Shown here: positions 53,998 through 63,102 of the stretch, piece by piece
Position numbering within the stretch: position 1 is the first letter of the stretch
Layout of the letters: every line of letters starts with the position of its first letter
Assembly: GCF_001742745.1 (NCBI RefSeq)
Contig: NZ_MJAK01000002.1
Coordinates: 338,846 to 402,845 of the forward strand
Origin: Curtobacterium sp. ER1/6
GTDB lineage: Bacteria; Actinomycetota; Actinomycetes; Actinomycetales; Microbacteriaceae
DNA length: 64,000 nt
Direction: 5' to 3'
Notes under the pieces: model-generated
What the model saw: the letters and a program-made list of their open reading frames with translations, nothing else
Told to the model about the DNA's origin: nothing
Databases searched by the model: none
Program-made: the position numbers and the translations under genes

Positions 53998-55191
53998 ATG
54001 GCAACGACGCCCACCCGCGACGACAAGTTCTCCTTCGGTCTCTGGACCATCGGCTACAACGGCTCCGACCCGTTCGGCGGCCCGACCCGTCCCGCGCTGG
54101 ACGTGGTCGAGGCGGTCGAGAAGCTCGACGAGCTCGGCGCCTACGGCCTGACCTTCCACGACGACGACCTGTTCGCGTTCGGCTCGACCGACGCCGAGCG
54201 CCAGGCGCAGATCGACCGCCTGAAGGGCGCGCTCGACTCGACCGGGATCATCGTGCCGATGGTCACGACGAACCTGTTCTCGGCGCCGGTCTTCAAGGAC
54301 GGCGGCTTCACCTCGAACGACCGCGACGTCCGCCGCTTCGCGCTCCGCAAGGTGCTCCGCAACGTCGACCTCGCCGCCGAGCTCGGCGCGAAGACGTTCG
54401 TCATGTGGGGTGGCCGCGAGGGCTCGGAGTACGACTCCGCCAAGGACGTGCAGGCCGCCCTCGAGCGCTACCGCGAGGCCGTCAACCTGCTCGCCCAGTA
54501 CGTCACCGACAAGGGCTACGACATCCGCTTCGCCATCGAGCCGAAGCCGAACGAGCCCCGCGGCGACATCCTCCTGCCGACCCTCGGCCACGCGATCGCC
54601 TTCACCGAGACGCTCGAGCGACCGGAGCTGTTCGGCATCAACCCCGAGGTCGGCCACGAGCAGATGGCGGGCCTGAACTTCACGGCCGGCATCGCCCAGG
54701 CGCTCTACCAGGGCAAGCTCTTCCACATCGACCTCAACGGCCAGCGCGGCATCAAGTACGACCAGGACCTCGTCTTCGGTCACGGCGACCTGCAGAACGC
54801 GTTCTCGCTCGTCGACCTGCTCGAGCACGGTGCCCCGCAGGGCGGCCAGGCGTACGACGGCCCCCGCCACTTCGACTACAAGCCGAGCCGCACCGAGGAC
54901 ATCACCGGCGTCTGGGACTCGGCGCAGGCGAACATGCGCATGTACCTGCTCCTCAAGGAGCGCGCGCAGGCGTTCCGCGCCGACCCCGAGGTGCAGGAGG
55001 CCCTGTCCGCCGCGAAGGTCGACGAGCTGAGCACCCCGACGCTGAACAGCGGCGAATCGTACGACGACCTCCTCGCCGACCGCTCGGCCTACGAGGACTT
55101 CGACGCCGACGCGTACTTCGGCGGCAAGGGCTTCGGCTTCGTGCGCCTGCAGCAGCTCGCGATCGAGCACCTCATGGGCGCTCGTGGCTGA
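53998..55191 (+). CDS. xylA: xylose isomerase
   Basis: Converts D-xylose to D-xylulose (and glucose to fructose). The 397-residue chain is of the short actinobacterial class I type. Active-site H54 and D57 are in [11 protein letters not shown], and the metal-binding segments [13 protein letters not shown] and GHDNLAF-like [14 protein letters not shown] follow; FHIDLNGQ carries further ligands. ATG 53998 with ACGGTGATCC upstream. It is the first gene of the xylA-xylB unit; xylB starts inside its last codons. Confidence 0.97.
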   Translation: MATTPTRDDKFSFGLWTIGYNGSDPFGGPTRPALDVVEAVEKLDELGAYGLTFHDDDLFAFGSTDAERQAQIDRLKGALDSTGIIVPMVTTNLFSAPVFKDGGFTSNDRDVRRFALRKVLRNVDLAAELGAKTFVMWGGREGSEYDSAKDVQAALERYREAVNLLAQYVTDKGYDIRFAIEPKPNEPRGDILLPTLGHAIAFTETLERPELFGINPEVGHEQMAGLNFTAGIAQALYQGKLFHIDLNGQRGIKYDQDLVFGHGDLQNAFSLVDLLEHGAPQGGQAYDGPRHFDYKPSRTEDITGVWDSAQANMRMYLLLKERAQAFRADPEVQEALSAAKVDELSTPTLNSGESYDDLLADRSAYEDFDADAYFGGKGFGFVRLQQLAIEHLMGARG

Positions 55192-56656
55192 CCTCGTCGC
55201 AGGGGTCGACTCGTCGACCCAGTCCTGCAAGGTCACCATCCGCGATGCGGCGACCGGTGCGGTCGTCCGGGAGGGTCGTGCGACCCACCCGGACGGCACG
55301 TCCGTCGACCCCCGCCACTGGTGGGACGCGCTCGGCACGGCGATCGCGGACGCCGGCGGGTTCGACGACGTCGCCGCCGTCGCGATCGCCGGGCAGCAGC
55401 ACGGCATGGTGGCGCTCGACGCCGACGGTCGCGTGGTGCGCGACGCACTCCTGTGGAACGACGTGCGCAGTGCGGACGCGGCCGCGCGGATGGTCGAGGA
55501 GCTCGGCCGGGAGGCATGGGTCGCCCGGACGGGTCTGGTCCCGGTGGCCTCGTTCACCGGCACCAAGCTGCGGTGGCTCCGCGACGCGGAGCCGGACAAC
55601 GCGGCGCGCGTCGCTGCCGTCGCGCTCCCCCACGACTGGCTGTCGTGGCGCCTGCGCGGGTACGGCCCGGCGGACGAGAGCCCGCTCGGACCGGACCTCG
55701 ACGCCCTGGCGACCGACGGTTCGGACGCCAGCGGCACCGGCTACTGGGACCCGGTGCGCCGGGAGTACGACGCGGAGCTGTTCGAGCAGGCGCTCGGACG
55801 GTCCTCGCGGGTCGCCGGCGTCGGCACGCCGGACGCCGACCTGGTCGTGGTCCCGCGGGTCGTGGCTCCCGACGAGGCGATGGGCACGCTGGCATCCGAC
55901 GTCGAGCTGCCGGGCGACGCGACCGCCCACGCCGGCCTCGTCGTCGGCCCGGGCCTCGGCGACAACGCCGGGGCAGCGCTCGGACTCGGCCTCGGCCCCG
56001 GCGACGTCGCGGTGTCCCTCGGCACGAGCGGCACGGTCTTCGGGGTCACCCACACCGAGGTGACGGACCCGAGCGGGACCGTGGCGGGCTTCGCCGACGG
56101 GACCGGGTCGCGCCTCCCGATCGTCACCACGCTCAACGCAGCCCGGGTGCTCGAGGTGATCGGCGGCCTCCTCGCCGTCGACCACGGTGAGCTCGGCGAG
56201 CTGGCGCTGCAGGCGCCGGCGGGGTCGGACGGACTCGTCCTGGTGCCGTACTTCGTCGGCGAGCGCACGCCGAACCGACCGGACGCGACCGCCTCACTGC
56301 TCGGCATGACCCCGCAGACGACCGACCGGGCGCACCTCGCCCGTGCCGCCGTCGAGGGCATGCTGTGCGCCCTCGCGGACGGGCTCGCCGCGGTCGAGGA
56401 CACCGGCGTGACGGTGGACCGACTGCTGCTCATCGGTGGGGCCGCGCGGAACGAGGCCGTCCGGGCCGTCGCCGCGCAGGTGTTCGGTCGCGACGTGTCG
56501 ATCCCCGAGCCCGGCGAGTACGTCGCCGCGGGGGCCGCACGCCAGGCCGCATGGGTGCTCGGCGGGAGCCTGCCGTCGTGGGAGGTCGCAGCGACCGTCG
56601 TGCCCGCGGACCCGCACCCCGAGGTGCTCGAGCAGTACCGCGCCGCCGCGCGCTGA
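55184..56656 (+). CDS. xylB: xylulokinase
   Basis: Phosphorylates D-xylulose to xylulose 5-phosphate, feeding the pentose phosphate pathway. 490 residues of the FGGY sugar kinase fold: [10 protein letters not shown] at the N-terminus, [13 protein letters not shown], the catalytic Asp in [10 protein letters not shown] region and the C-terminal [21 protein letters not shown]. The GTG at 55184 overlaps the xylA stop by 8 nt, so translation is coupled. A 15-bp hairpin follows its stop. Confidence 0.95.
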   Translation: MADLVAGVDSSTQSCKVTIRDAATGAVVREGRATHPDGTSVDPRHWWDALGTAIADAGGFDDVAAVAIAGQQHGMVALDADGRVVRDALLWNDVRSADAAARMVEELGREAWVARTGLVPVASFTGTKLRWLRDAEPDNAARVAAVALPHDWLSWRLRGYGPADESPLGPDLDALATDGSDASGTGYWDPVRREYDAELFEQALGRSSRVAGVGTPDADLVVVPRVVAPDEAMGTLASDVELPGDATAHAGLVVGPGLGDNAGAALGLGLGPGDVAVSLGTSGTVFGVTHTEVTDPSGTVAGFADGTGSRLPIVTTLNAARVLEVIGGLLAVDHGELGELALQAPAGSDGLVLVPYFVGERTPNRPDATASLLGMTPQTTDRAHLARAAVEGMLCALADGLAAVEDTGVTVDRLLLIGGAARNEAVRAVAAQVFGRDVSIPEPGEYVAAGAARQAAWVLGGSLPSWEVAATVVPADPHPEVLEQYRAAAR

Positions 56657-56693
56657 CACAGCGGGAACCACCCGCGCCCCCGCGTACCTGATG

Positions 56694-56736
56694 GAATCGG
56701 GCGTACCTGGACGGAACAACCGACCAGGTACGCCCG
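56694..56736. terminator. hairpin between xylB and the acetyl esterase gene
   Basis: Perfect 15-bp stem (56694-56708 with 56722-56736) and a 13-nt loop. The word CGTACCTG occurs twice in a row on the left side, at 56681 and 56700, and its mirror lies on the right arm. It may end the xylAB message or act on the esterase gene 47 bp further on. Confidence 0.6.
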
Positions 56737-56783
56737 ATCCGTCTCGATACGCCCGGAACGACCCACACCAGCGAGGACTCCCC

Positions 56784-57770
56784 ATGCCCCTGACCGACCT
56801 GCCCCTCGACCAGCTCCTCGCCTACCGGCCCGAGGTGCGTCACCCCGACGACTTCGACGCGTTCTGGGCGCAGACCGTCGCCGACGCACGGACGGCCGGC
56901 GCGGGTACCGACGCGGTCCTGACGCCCGCCGAGACCCCGGTCACCGCGCTCGACGTGCAGGACCTGACGTTCCCCGGCTTCGCCGGCGACCCCGTCCGTG
57001 CCTGGGTGTCACGGCCGGCCGGCGCGACGGGCAACCTGCCCGCCGTGGTCGAGTTCCTCGGCTACAACGGCGGACGCTCCCGCCCGGGTGAGCGCGTCGC
57101 GTGGGCCCTCGCCGGGTACGTGCACGTCGTCATGGACACCCGCGGGCAGGGCAGCGGCTGGGGCGGCGGTGACACCCCCGACCCGCACGGCTCCGGGCCG
57201 CACATCGCCGGCTGGATGACGAGCGGCATCGACTCCCCCGCCGACCACCACTACCGCCGCGTGTTCACCGACGCCGTCCGACTGGTCGAGGCCGTCCGCG
57301 ACCTGCCGGGCGTCGACGCCGAGCGCATCGCCCTGACCGGTGGGAGCCAGGGCGGCGGCATCGCGATCGCCGCGGCGGCCCTCGTCGAGGCACACGTCGG
57401 CCCGCTGGTCGCCGTCCTGCCCGACGTGGCCTTCCTCTGCGACTGGGAGCACGGCGCGGACGTCGCCGTCAGCGACCCGTACCAGGAGCTGGTGCGCTAC
57501 CTCGCCGTCCACCGCGACGCCGCGGACACGGTGTGGAACACCGCTGCGTACTTCGACGGGGTCAACCACGCCGCGCGGATCACCGCCCCGGCGCTCTTCT
57601 CGGTCGCGCTCATGGACGACGTGGTCCCGCCCCGGACGACGTTCGCGGCGTACAACGCCCTCGGGTCGACCGACAAGCACATCGAGGTGTACCCATACAA
57701 CGGCCACGAGGGTGGCGGGTACCGGCACTGGGAGCGACAGGCGGCGTTCCTGGCCGAGTGCCTGCGGTGA
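56784..57770 (+). CDS. acetyl xylan esterase / cephalosporin-C deacetylase family
   Basis: 328-residue alpha/beta hydrolase of carbohydrate esterase family 7, which removes acetyl groups from xylo-oligosaccharides. Catalytic triad S188 (GGSQGGG), D278 or D279 (VALMDDVVPP) and H308 (NGHEGGG); the oxyanion region is GYNGGRSR. No signal peptide, so it acts in the cytoplasm on imported acetylated oligomers, which fits the xylAB neighbours. ATG 56784 with GAGGACTCCCC. Confidence 0.92.
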   Translation: MPLTDLPLDQLLAYRPEVRHPDDFDAFWAQTVADARTAGAGTDAVLTPAETPVTALDVQDLTFPGFAGDPVRAWVSRPAGATGNLPAVVEFLGYNGGRSRPGERVAWALAGYVHVVMDTRGQGSGWGGGDTPDPHGSGPHIAGWMTSGIDSPADHHYRRVFTDAVRLVEAVRDLPGVDAERIALTGGSQGGGIAIAAAALVEAHVGPLVAVLPDVAFLCDWEHGADVAVSDPYQELVRYLAVHRDAADTVWNTAAYFDGVNHAARITAPALFSVALMDDVVPPRTTFAAYNALGSTDKHIEVYPYNGHEGGGYRHWERQAAFLAECLR

Positions 57771-57790
57771 GGACCGGCGCGGCCCGGTGC

Positions 57791-57833
57791 TGTTAAGTTT
57801 ATCAACGCGCTGTACTCGGTGATAAACTTAACA
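57791..57833. promoter_or_regulatory. 14-bp AT-rich inverted repeat at the AAA ATPase start
   Basis: Perfect arms TGTTAAGTTTATCA (57791-57804 with 57820-57833), 15 nt between them, ending 2 nt before the ATG. The right arm contains TAAACT (57823-57828), placed as a -10 box for a leaderless message, and the left arm contains TTATCA 18 nt before it as a -35. A protein bound to both arms would shut off the gene. The AT content is far from that of the surroundings. Confidence 0.7.
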
Positions 57834-57835
57834 AC

Positions 57836-59068
57836 ATGCGCTCACCCGTCACGAACCCCTTCCAACCGGGCTCGGACATCGTCCCGGACGTGTGGGCCGG
57901 CCGGGTCGAGCAGCTCAGTGACTGGCGGGACGTCGTCCGGCCGAGGCGACACGCGGGGCTGTACGAGACAGGTCGCACCATCCTGGGTGAACCCGGAACG
58001 GGCAAGTCGAGCCTCGTCCGGCGGATCGCGCGCCTCGCCGCGGAGGCCGGGGACTGGGTGACGCCGCAGCTGCGGATGCCCGCCGGCGCCGACCCGATCC
58101 GCCTCGTCGCATCGGCGATCCTGCGACTCGCCGACACAGCGGGGCTGCGCAGCTCGGCTCGGCAGGGTGTCCTCGACCTCCTGGCGCGGGTCGAACAGCT
58201 CGCGGTCAGCGGCTTCTCCGTCACGCTCCGCGGACACGACGGACCGGAACCGTTCACCAGCCTCTTCGAACTCCTCGTCGAGATCGGGCAGGCGGCCGTC
58301 GAGCAGGACGCCGTCGTGCTCGTGCACATCGACGAGGTCCAGAACATCTCCGACGAAGCGGCGCTCTCCCAGTTGCTCATCGCCCTCGGCGATGCGCTCG
58401 CGCACCAGGTCGACGTCGTCGCACCCGGCGGCGTCGTCGTCGAACGGTACCTGCCGATCGCGGTCTACCTCACCGGCCTGCCCGACTTCGAGGACATGGC
58501 CGGGGCACGCAAGGGCGCCACCTTCGCCCGCCGCTTCCGGACGGTCACCCTGGCCGCGATCGACGAGGACGACCTCGCGCAGGCACTGCAGCCGTTCGTG
58601 ATCGACGGGTGGGAGACACCGTCCACGACCGGCGCTGCCGAAGCCGTGCGCATGACCCCGGACGCCGTCCGCGCGCTGATCGCCCTCTGCTGCGGCGAGC
58701 CCTTCCTCTTCCAACTCGCCGGACAGCGGGCGTGGAACGCGGGCTCGTCGTCCGTGATCACCGAGGACGACGTCCGACGCGGCTGGCAGGGCGCCGAGGG
58801 CGAGGCATCAGCGCACGTCGAGCGCATCCTCAACCGCCTCCCCAGCCGCGAACGGGAGTTTGTCGAGGCGATGGCGGCGCTCCCGCTCCCCTCGCGCACC
58901 CTGACCGCCATCGCCGAACAGATGGGCCTGCCCTCGCCGACCCAGGTCGGCCCCTTCTCGCAGCGCCTGGACACCGTGCGCGGCATCATCGTGCGCGGCA
59001 AGCCGTACACGTTCCGGAACCGCGCGGTCGAGGCCTACCTGTCGACGGACTGGCCGCACGTCGGCTGA
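57836..59068 (+). CDS. AAA family ATPase with winged-helix-like C-terminus
   Basis: 410 residues. P-loop GEPGTGKS (residues 51-58), Walker B VLVHIDE (D166, E167), a sensor-like VYLTGLP segment and an Arg-rich FARRFRT. This is the AAA_16/archaeal-ATPase type of NTPase. The last 65 residues (ALPLPSRTLTAIAEQMGLP...FSQRLDTVRGIIVRG...YTFRN) look like a winged helix. No recognisable partner gene is adjacent. The gene has no ribosome binding site; an inverted repeat spans its promoter and ends 2 nt before ATG. Self-regulation through the winged helix is a reasonable guess. Possible roles include DNA-linked stress response or selfish-element control. Confidence 0.78.
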   Translation: MRSPVTNPFQPGSDIVPDVWAGRVEQLSDWRDVVRPRRHAGLYETGRTILGEPGTGKSSLVRRIARLAAEAGDWVTPQLRMPAGADPIRLVASAILRLADTAGLRSSARQGVLDLLARVEQLAVSGFSVTLRGHDGPEPFTSLFELLVEIGQAAVEQDAVVLVHIDEVQNISDEAALSQLLIALGDALAHQVDVVAPGGVVVERYLPIAVYLTGLPDFEDMAGARKGATFARRFRTVTLAAIDEDDLAQALQPFVIDGWETPSTTGAAEAVRMTPDAVRALIALCCGEPFLFQLAGQRAWNAGSSSVITEDDVRRGWQGAEGEASAHVERILNRLPSREREFVEAMAALPLPSRTLTAIAEQMGLPSPTQVGPFSQRLDTVRGIIVRGKPYTFRNRAVEAYLSTDWPHVG

Positions 59069-59147
59069 CCCCGGATCGGGTCGCGAAGCGCCGCGACGCG
59101 CACTGCGCAGCCGCCTCCCCGGGTCGAGGGCGCAGACTGTTCGGCGC

Positions 59148-60143
59148 ATGCGCACAGACGACCGGACGACGACCGCCACCCAGCACCACGGCACCGCGGT
59201 CGACGACGCCGTCGAGCTCTTCGAGGACGTCTACAGCAGCCACGACATCAACATCGGCGAAGCGGTCACCGACGGGTTCTCCTACCGGTACCGCGCCGTG
59301 GGCGACGACCGGGTGACGACCGCGACCTCGGCGGTCGCCGCGCACCGGTGGGGCACGATCAACCCCGGTCGCCAGTACGTCCTCGCGTGGGCGACCGGCC
59401 CGGGCATGGTGCTCGACGTCGACCGGCGCGAACCGATCGAGATGCTGCCGAACGTCCCGGTGATGTACCCGGCCGGGCGCCCCTTCTCGTTCGACGCCGC
59501 ACCGGCAGTGCAGCACGTCATCCGGTTCGACGGCCCCTTCCTCGAGTCGATCGGTGCCGCGGTCCGCGCCGACCTCCCCGGGCCCCTCGAGCTCCGCCCG
59601 ACGGCCGACGCCGAGGCCCTGGCGCCGCTGCGTCGCACGATCGCCGGCGCGGCGACGACGCTGTGGGACCCGTCGGCGGACGCCGGGACCCGCGCGGCGG
59701 GCCACCGCCGGATCGCGGAGGCCGTCCTCGAGGCGTTCGACACGACGCCGCCGTCCGGCATCGCGACCGCCGCTCGCGGCTCCGTCCGGGTGGCGCAGGA
59801 GTGGATCGCCGCGAACGCGCACCGGCCGCTGACCACCGCGGACGTGTGCCGTGCGACGGGACTCAGCGCCCGCGGGCTCCAGGCCGCGTTCCACCGTGCG
59901 GGTGCGGCGGCCCCCATGCAGTTCCTCCGCGACGTGCGACTGCACCGGGTGCGGGCGGTGCTCCTGGCGGCCGACCCCGGGTCGACGACGGTCGCCGAGG
60001 TCGCGCAGACCTGGGGCTTCGCCCACCTGGGCCGCTTCGCGGGCACCTACGCCGCCGCGTTCGGCGAGCGCCCCTCCGCCACGCTGCAGCGGCGCGGTCC
60101 GGCTCAGCCGAGCAGTGCGCCGACGGCGTCGACCACGACCTGA
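59148..60143 (+). CDS. AraC family transcriptional regulator
   Basis: 331 residues: an N-terminal sensing domain of the AraC_binding_2 type (about 20-190) and the paired helix-turn-helix of the AraC family at the C-terminus (about 215-320, TTADVCRATGLSARGLQAAFHRAGAAAPMQFLRDVRLHRVRAVLL). The effector and targets are unknown. Its 3' end overlaps that of the converging TetR gene by 40 bp. Confidence 0.9.
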   Translation: MRTDDRTTTATQHHGTAVDDAVELFEDVYSSHDINIGEAVTDGFSYRYRAVGDDRVTTATSAVAAHRWGTINPGRQYVLAWATGPGMVLDVDRREPIEMLPNVPVMYPAGRPFSFDAAPAVQHVIRFDGPFLESIGAAVRADLPGPLELRPTADAEALAPLRRTIAGAATTLWDPSADAGTRAAGHRRIAEAVLEAFDTTPPSGIATAARGSVRVAQEWIAANAHRPLTTADVCRATGLSARGLQAAFHRAGAAAPMQFLRDVRLHRVRAVLLAADPGSTTVAEVAQTWGFAHLGRFAGTYAAAFGERPSATLQRRGPAQPSSAPTASTTT

Positions 60144-60673
60144 CGGCGCCGCGGCGCGGTGACCGCCGCGACGGATGCGGCCGCCTCGGGGGCGAGTCCG
60201 CTCCAGAACACGGCCGTGTGCGCGACGAGTCCGAACAGCACCGCGGGCCGGAAGCGGCGCGGGAGCACGTCGGCCCGCTGGGCCCGCTCGACCTCGTCGA
60301 CGGCGTCGGCGTACTGCTGCGCCAGGGTCTCGAGGGCGACGTCCGGTCGCTCGAGGCGGTGCCAGGTCGCGAGCCGCTGCACCCACGGGCGCTCGACCGT
60401 GACGTCGTGCAGGCGCCCGGCCCACTCCGCCAGGGCCGCGGTGTCGAGCGGAGCCGCGTCGAGCACGCCCGTGAGCTCGTGCACGAGCAGGGCGTCGAAC
60501 AGGCCGTCCTTCCCGCCGAAGTAGTGGAAGACCTGCGCCTTGTTGCTGCCCGCGACGGCGGCGAGCCGCTCGATGCGCGCCCCGGCCAGCCCGTGGGCGG
60601 AGAACTCGTCGCGCGCGGCGGCGAGGAGGGTCGCGCGCATCGCGTCGGCAGCGGGGGGCGTGAAGCGGGCCAT
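60104..60673 (-). CDS. TetR family transcriptional regulator
   Basis: 189 residues: an N-terminal TetR helix-turn-helix (about 10-60, LLAAARDEFSAHGLAGARIERLAAVAGSNKAQVFHYFGGKDGLFDAL) and a helical ligand-binding domain. Ligand unknown. The ATG at 60673 follows TACCGT (60680-60685) by 6 nt, a leaderless layout. Its end overlaps the AraC gene on the other strand by 40 bp. Confidence 0.9.
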   Translation of the reverse strand: MARFTPPAADAMRATLLAAARDEFSAHGLAGARIERLAAVAGSNKAQVFHYFGGKDGLFDALLVHELTGVLDAAPLDTAALAEWAGRLHDVTVERPWVQRLATWHRLERPDVALETLAQQYADAVDEVERAQRADVLPRRFRPAVLFGLVAHTAVFWSGLAPEAAASVAAVTAPRRRQVVVDAVGALLG

Positions 60674-60727
60674 GCCGACACGGTACCGATCCGCGGGTCG
60701 GGACCGGTGACGACGCGGCGACCAGCG

Positions 60728-60777
60728 TGACGGACGGGAGGCCCGTGGCGGCGTCGCCACGGGCCTCCCGTCCGTCA
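60728..60777. repeat. dispersed palindrome, copy F
   Basis: Perfect 23-bp stem (60728-60750 with 60755-60777), 4-nt loop, located between the TetR start and the stop of a small acidic gene. Nearly identical in its arms to copy A, although 59 kb away. Confidence 0.88.
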
Positions 60778-60791
60778 GGTGGTCGGTCGCG

Positions 60792-60962
60792 TCACTCCGC
60801 CGGGTCGTCTTCCTCCGGGTTGAAGTGCGAGTCGTCGCCGGTGAAGCCGGCGGCGACGCCCTCGGGGTGGGCCGGGATCGTGCCGTCCTCGCCCAGGCCG
60901 TCGGGCTTCTCGGTGCCCTCGGGGTCGTTGGTGGTGTCGCGGGTGCCGTCGGCGTCGGACAT
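60792..60962 (-). CDS. small acidic protein
   Basis: 56 residues, unusually rich in Asp, Glu, Gly and Pro with no hydrophobic core, so probably disordered. Not recognised. ATG 60962 with AAGGAGCAC upstream gives a good ribosome binding site, which supports it as a real gene. Palindrome F follows the stop by 15 bp. Confidence 0.65.
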   Translation of the reverse strand: MSDADGTRDTTNDPEGTEKPDGLGEDGTIPAHPEGVAAGFTGDDSHFNPEEDDPAE

Positions 60963-61176
60963 GGTGTGCTCCTTCACGGTCTGTGAGGGGTCACGGTACT
61001 CACGCGACCGGAGCATCCGGTGGACACGTCGCCCGGGCGGGACGATCGGCGCCGCGCGCTCCGTGTGCGATCTCGAATGTGCGCAGATCGGCGGTCGGGT
61101 GTCCGCCGGACCGGATCCGGCGCTCTACTGGGCGCAGGACGTCGGACCAACCGCCCGACGAGTTCGAGAGGCACCC

Positions 61177-61452
61177 ATGGACTGGCAGTACGACGGCATC
61201 CCCCTGCACCCGCTCCTCGTGCACCTGACCACGGTGTCGGTGCCGGTCGCGGCACTGAGCGCGATCGTGGTGGCCGCCTGGCCGGCCGCCCGACGTTGGC
61301 TCGCGGTCGGTGCACCCAACATCGGCCTCGTCGCGCTCGTCTCCGTGCCGCTCGCGACCTCGTCCGGCGAGTGGTTGGAGCACCGGGAGCGGGAGACCGC
61401 CCTGCTCGAGCGGCACACGCACCTCGCGGACGGCCTCCTGCCGTCTCCCTGA
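61177..61452 (+). pseudogene. truncated DUF2231 membrane protein
   Basis: 91 codons matching the first half of the DUF2231 family ([19 protein letters not shown], two membrane helices, then [27 protein letters not shown]). Members normally have about four helices and 140-170 residues, so the second half is missing. The reading frame hits a stop right where the adjoining sequence becomes katG, so the gene was cut by a deletion joining the two. ATG 61177 with GAGAGGCACCC. Confidence 0.7.
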
Positions 61453-61850
61453 CCGCTCCCGAGTGGACGGTGCTCACCGGCGGGCTCCGCGTCCTCGGTG
61501 CGAACTGGGACGGCTCGTCGACCGGCGTGCTGACGGACCGGGTCGGTGCCCTGACGACGGACTTCTTCGTGAACCTGACGGACACCGACCTGGTGTGGGT
61601 GAAGACCGACGACACCGAGTCGACCTTCACCGGCACCGTGCAGTCCACGGGCGAGCACCGGTGGACCGCGTCGCGCGCGGACCTGGTGTTCGGGTCGAAC
61701 GCGCAGCTGCGCTCGATCGTCGACGTCTACGCGGGCTCCGACGGGCACGAGCGCTTCGTGCACGACTTCGTCGCCGCGTGGGACAAGGTGATGATGCTCG
61801 ACCGGTACGACGTCAAGGGCCACCGACGGTACGGACCGATGGCGGCCTGA
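61446..61850 (+). pseudogene. C-terminal remnant of catalase-peroxidase (katG)
   Basis: 134 codons matching the last part of Kat[24 protein letters not shown], then [43 protein letters not shown] and [20 protein letters not shown]. The first 80 percent, with the haem site, is absent and no start codon precedes it in a sensible place, so it cannot be an enzyme. The fragment is not degraded internally, which suggests a recent deletion. The katG terminator still follows. Confidence 0.85.
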
Positions 61851-61857
61851 CCCGCGG

Positions 61858-61894
61858 GAGTCCCGGGACGGCGACACCCCTCGTCCCGGGGCTC
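61858..61894 (+). terminator. hairpin after the katG remnant
   Basis: 13-bp stem with one wobble (61858-61870 with 61882-61894) and an 11-nt loop, 7 bp past the stop codon; the leftover terminator of the once intact katG. Confidence 0.6.
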
Positions 61895-61952
61895 CTCGGT
61901 CGGCCATGCGGCACTGAGGGTCACCGGCCAGCTCCGATCGGCCGGTCCGTCG

Positions 61953-62087
61953 TCACTCCGCGGATTGCGCGCGGAGGAGGATCCCGGTGACCAGGAGACC
62001 GCTCGTGACCACGAGCGCGAGGGGGAACCAGTCCTCGGAGCCAGGGACGAGGAAGAGCATCACGACCGAAGCGACTCGGTTGCGCAT
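61953..62087 (-). CDS. small membrane protein
   Basis: 44 residues from ATG 62087, containing two short hydrophobic stretches around a GSEDWFP turn. Not recognised, and too short to judge by homology. No strong ribosome binding site is visible. Confidence 0.4.
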   Translation of the reverse strand: MRNRVASVVMLFLVPGSEDWFPLALVVTSGLLVTGILLRAQSAE

Positions 62088-62122
62088 GGAGCCCAGGTCA
62101 CGTGGCGCACGATCGGCTTCCA

Positions 62123-62575
62123 TCACCTGAACGGGATTCCCTCTCTCGCCGCCTCGATCTGCCCATCGGTCACGGTGTTCTGAGTACTGCAGACGAGCCA
62201 GAGGACGTGCGCCAGGTCGCGGAAGACACCGAGCGATGACGACGCTTCTCCGTGCGCGGCACGGGTGATGGTCAAGCGCAGCGGTACACCATCCACGGCC
62301 GCGCGGTACTCGTCTGGCAGCCCCCAGAGCACGGTGTCGGCAGATCCCGCGAGTGACGTCAGGAACGGGCTGCCGTCCCGGGCCGCGTGTACTGGGGCGG
62401 GCGATCCAGTGGCAAGTCGCCCTCCGAGACATCCGTACGAGCCCGGATGGCCGATACGGTCGGATCGCCACTCGACGAGGTACTCGTCCTCCACGAGCGT
62501 GAGCGGCGCATCCGGAACCTCCCGCGGCAGGAAGATGCGGAACTCGGAGCGCGGGAGCACGACACAGCGAACCAT
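62123..62575 (-). CDS. hypothetical protein
   Basis: 150 residues from ATG 62575, with GGAGGGA 7 nt before it, and a TAGAGT box at 62598-62603 as the likely -10. Not recognised. The protein is soluble, with a mix of beta-strand-like segments and the motif VLWGLPDEYRAAVDGV. Base composition is less GC-rich than the core genes. Confidence 0.65.
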   Translation of the reverse strand: MVRCVVLPRSEFRIFLPREVPDAPLTLVEDEYLVEWRSDRIGHPGSYGCLGGRLATGSPAPVHAARDGSPFLTSLAGSADTVLWGLPDEYRAAVDGVPLRLTITRAAHGEASSSLGVFRDLAHVLWLVCSTQNTVTDGQIEAAREGIPFR

Positions 62576-62886
62576 CGGCTTCCCTCCGTCAGTCCGCACT
62601 CTATCCGTGAGATCGCGCTGGGCAGCCGCTGCGCCCTGGTGTCCGGTCGCCGATCCCCTGTCGGTCCGTTGCGACGCGCCGGAGTCAGGGAAGGGCGCCG
62701 GGCTGGTTGGTCACGACTCCGGATGCGATGCGGAGACCACGCATCGAGCCCGCGGGCATCGGTGGTCGGATCGAGTTGACCTCTGTGTCAGGTGTTCGTC
62801 GGAAAGGGGACGTCTCTGTCATGAGCAGATGCGGATGATCCGCCGGAGCGCATCGTCCTCATCTCGTCGACCGCGACGAATCTGCT
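62576..62886. other. intergenic region in the accessory zone
   Basis: 311 bp in which I see no gene. It contains the -10 box of the 150-residue protein gene (62598-62603), and nothing else I can support. Confidence 0.6.
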
Positions 62887-63102
62887 TCATCTGCCACGCC
62901 GAACACGATTCAGCACCACCCCGAGCCACAGCACGAGACCCCCGGATGCGATCGCCACAGCCAGCAACCAGACCGGAAGACCATGCCGCGAAACGTCGTC
63001 GCGCAGCGGGGAGAGGAGGAGTGTGCATGCGCTCACGAGAAGCACCGACCCGACGATGGCAGCGGGCAACTCCTTCCCGCTCTTCACGATCACGAGGAAC
63101 AT
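62887..63102 (-). CDS. small membrane protein
   Basis: 71 residues from ATG 63102 with two transmembrane helices (about 14-32 and 42-62). The frame stays open upstream to 63240 and there encodes GECHDCHWLRHRC, which looks like a zinc-binding cysteine/histidine cluster, but no ATG, GTG or TTG precedes it. The gene may have lost its true start, may use CTG, or may begin at 63102. Confidence 0.5.
   Translation of the reverse strand: MFLVIVKSGKELPAAIVGSVLLVSACTLLLSPLRDDVSRHGLPVWLLAVAIASGGLVLWLGVVLNRVRRGR

Noticed and set aside
60727..61452. A longer start for the DUF2231 gene at 60727
   Set aside because: The extra N-terminus would be encoded by palindrome F and by sequence opposite the small acidic gene; ATG 61177 has a ribosome binding site and fits the family.
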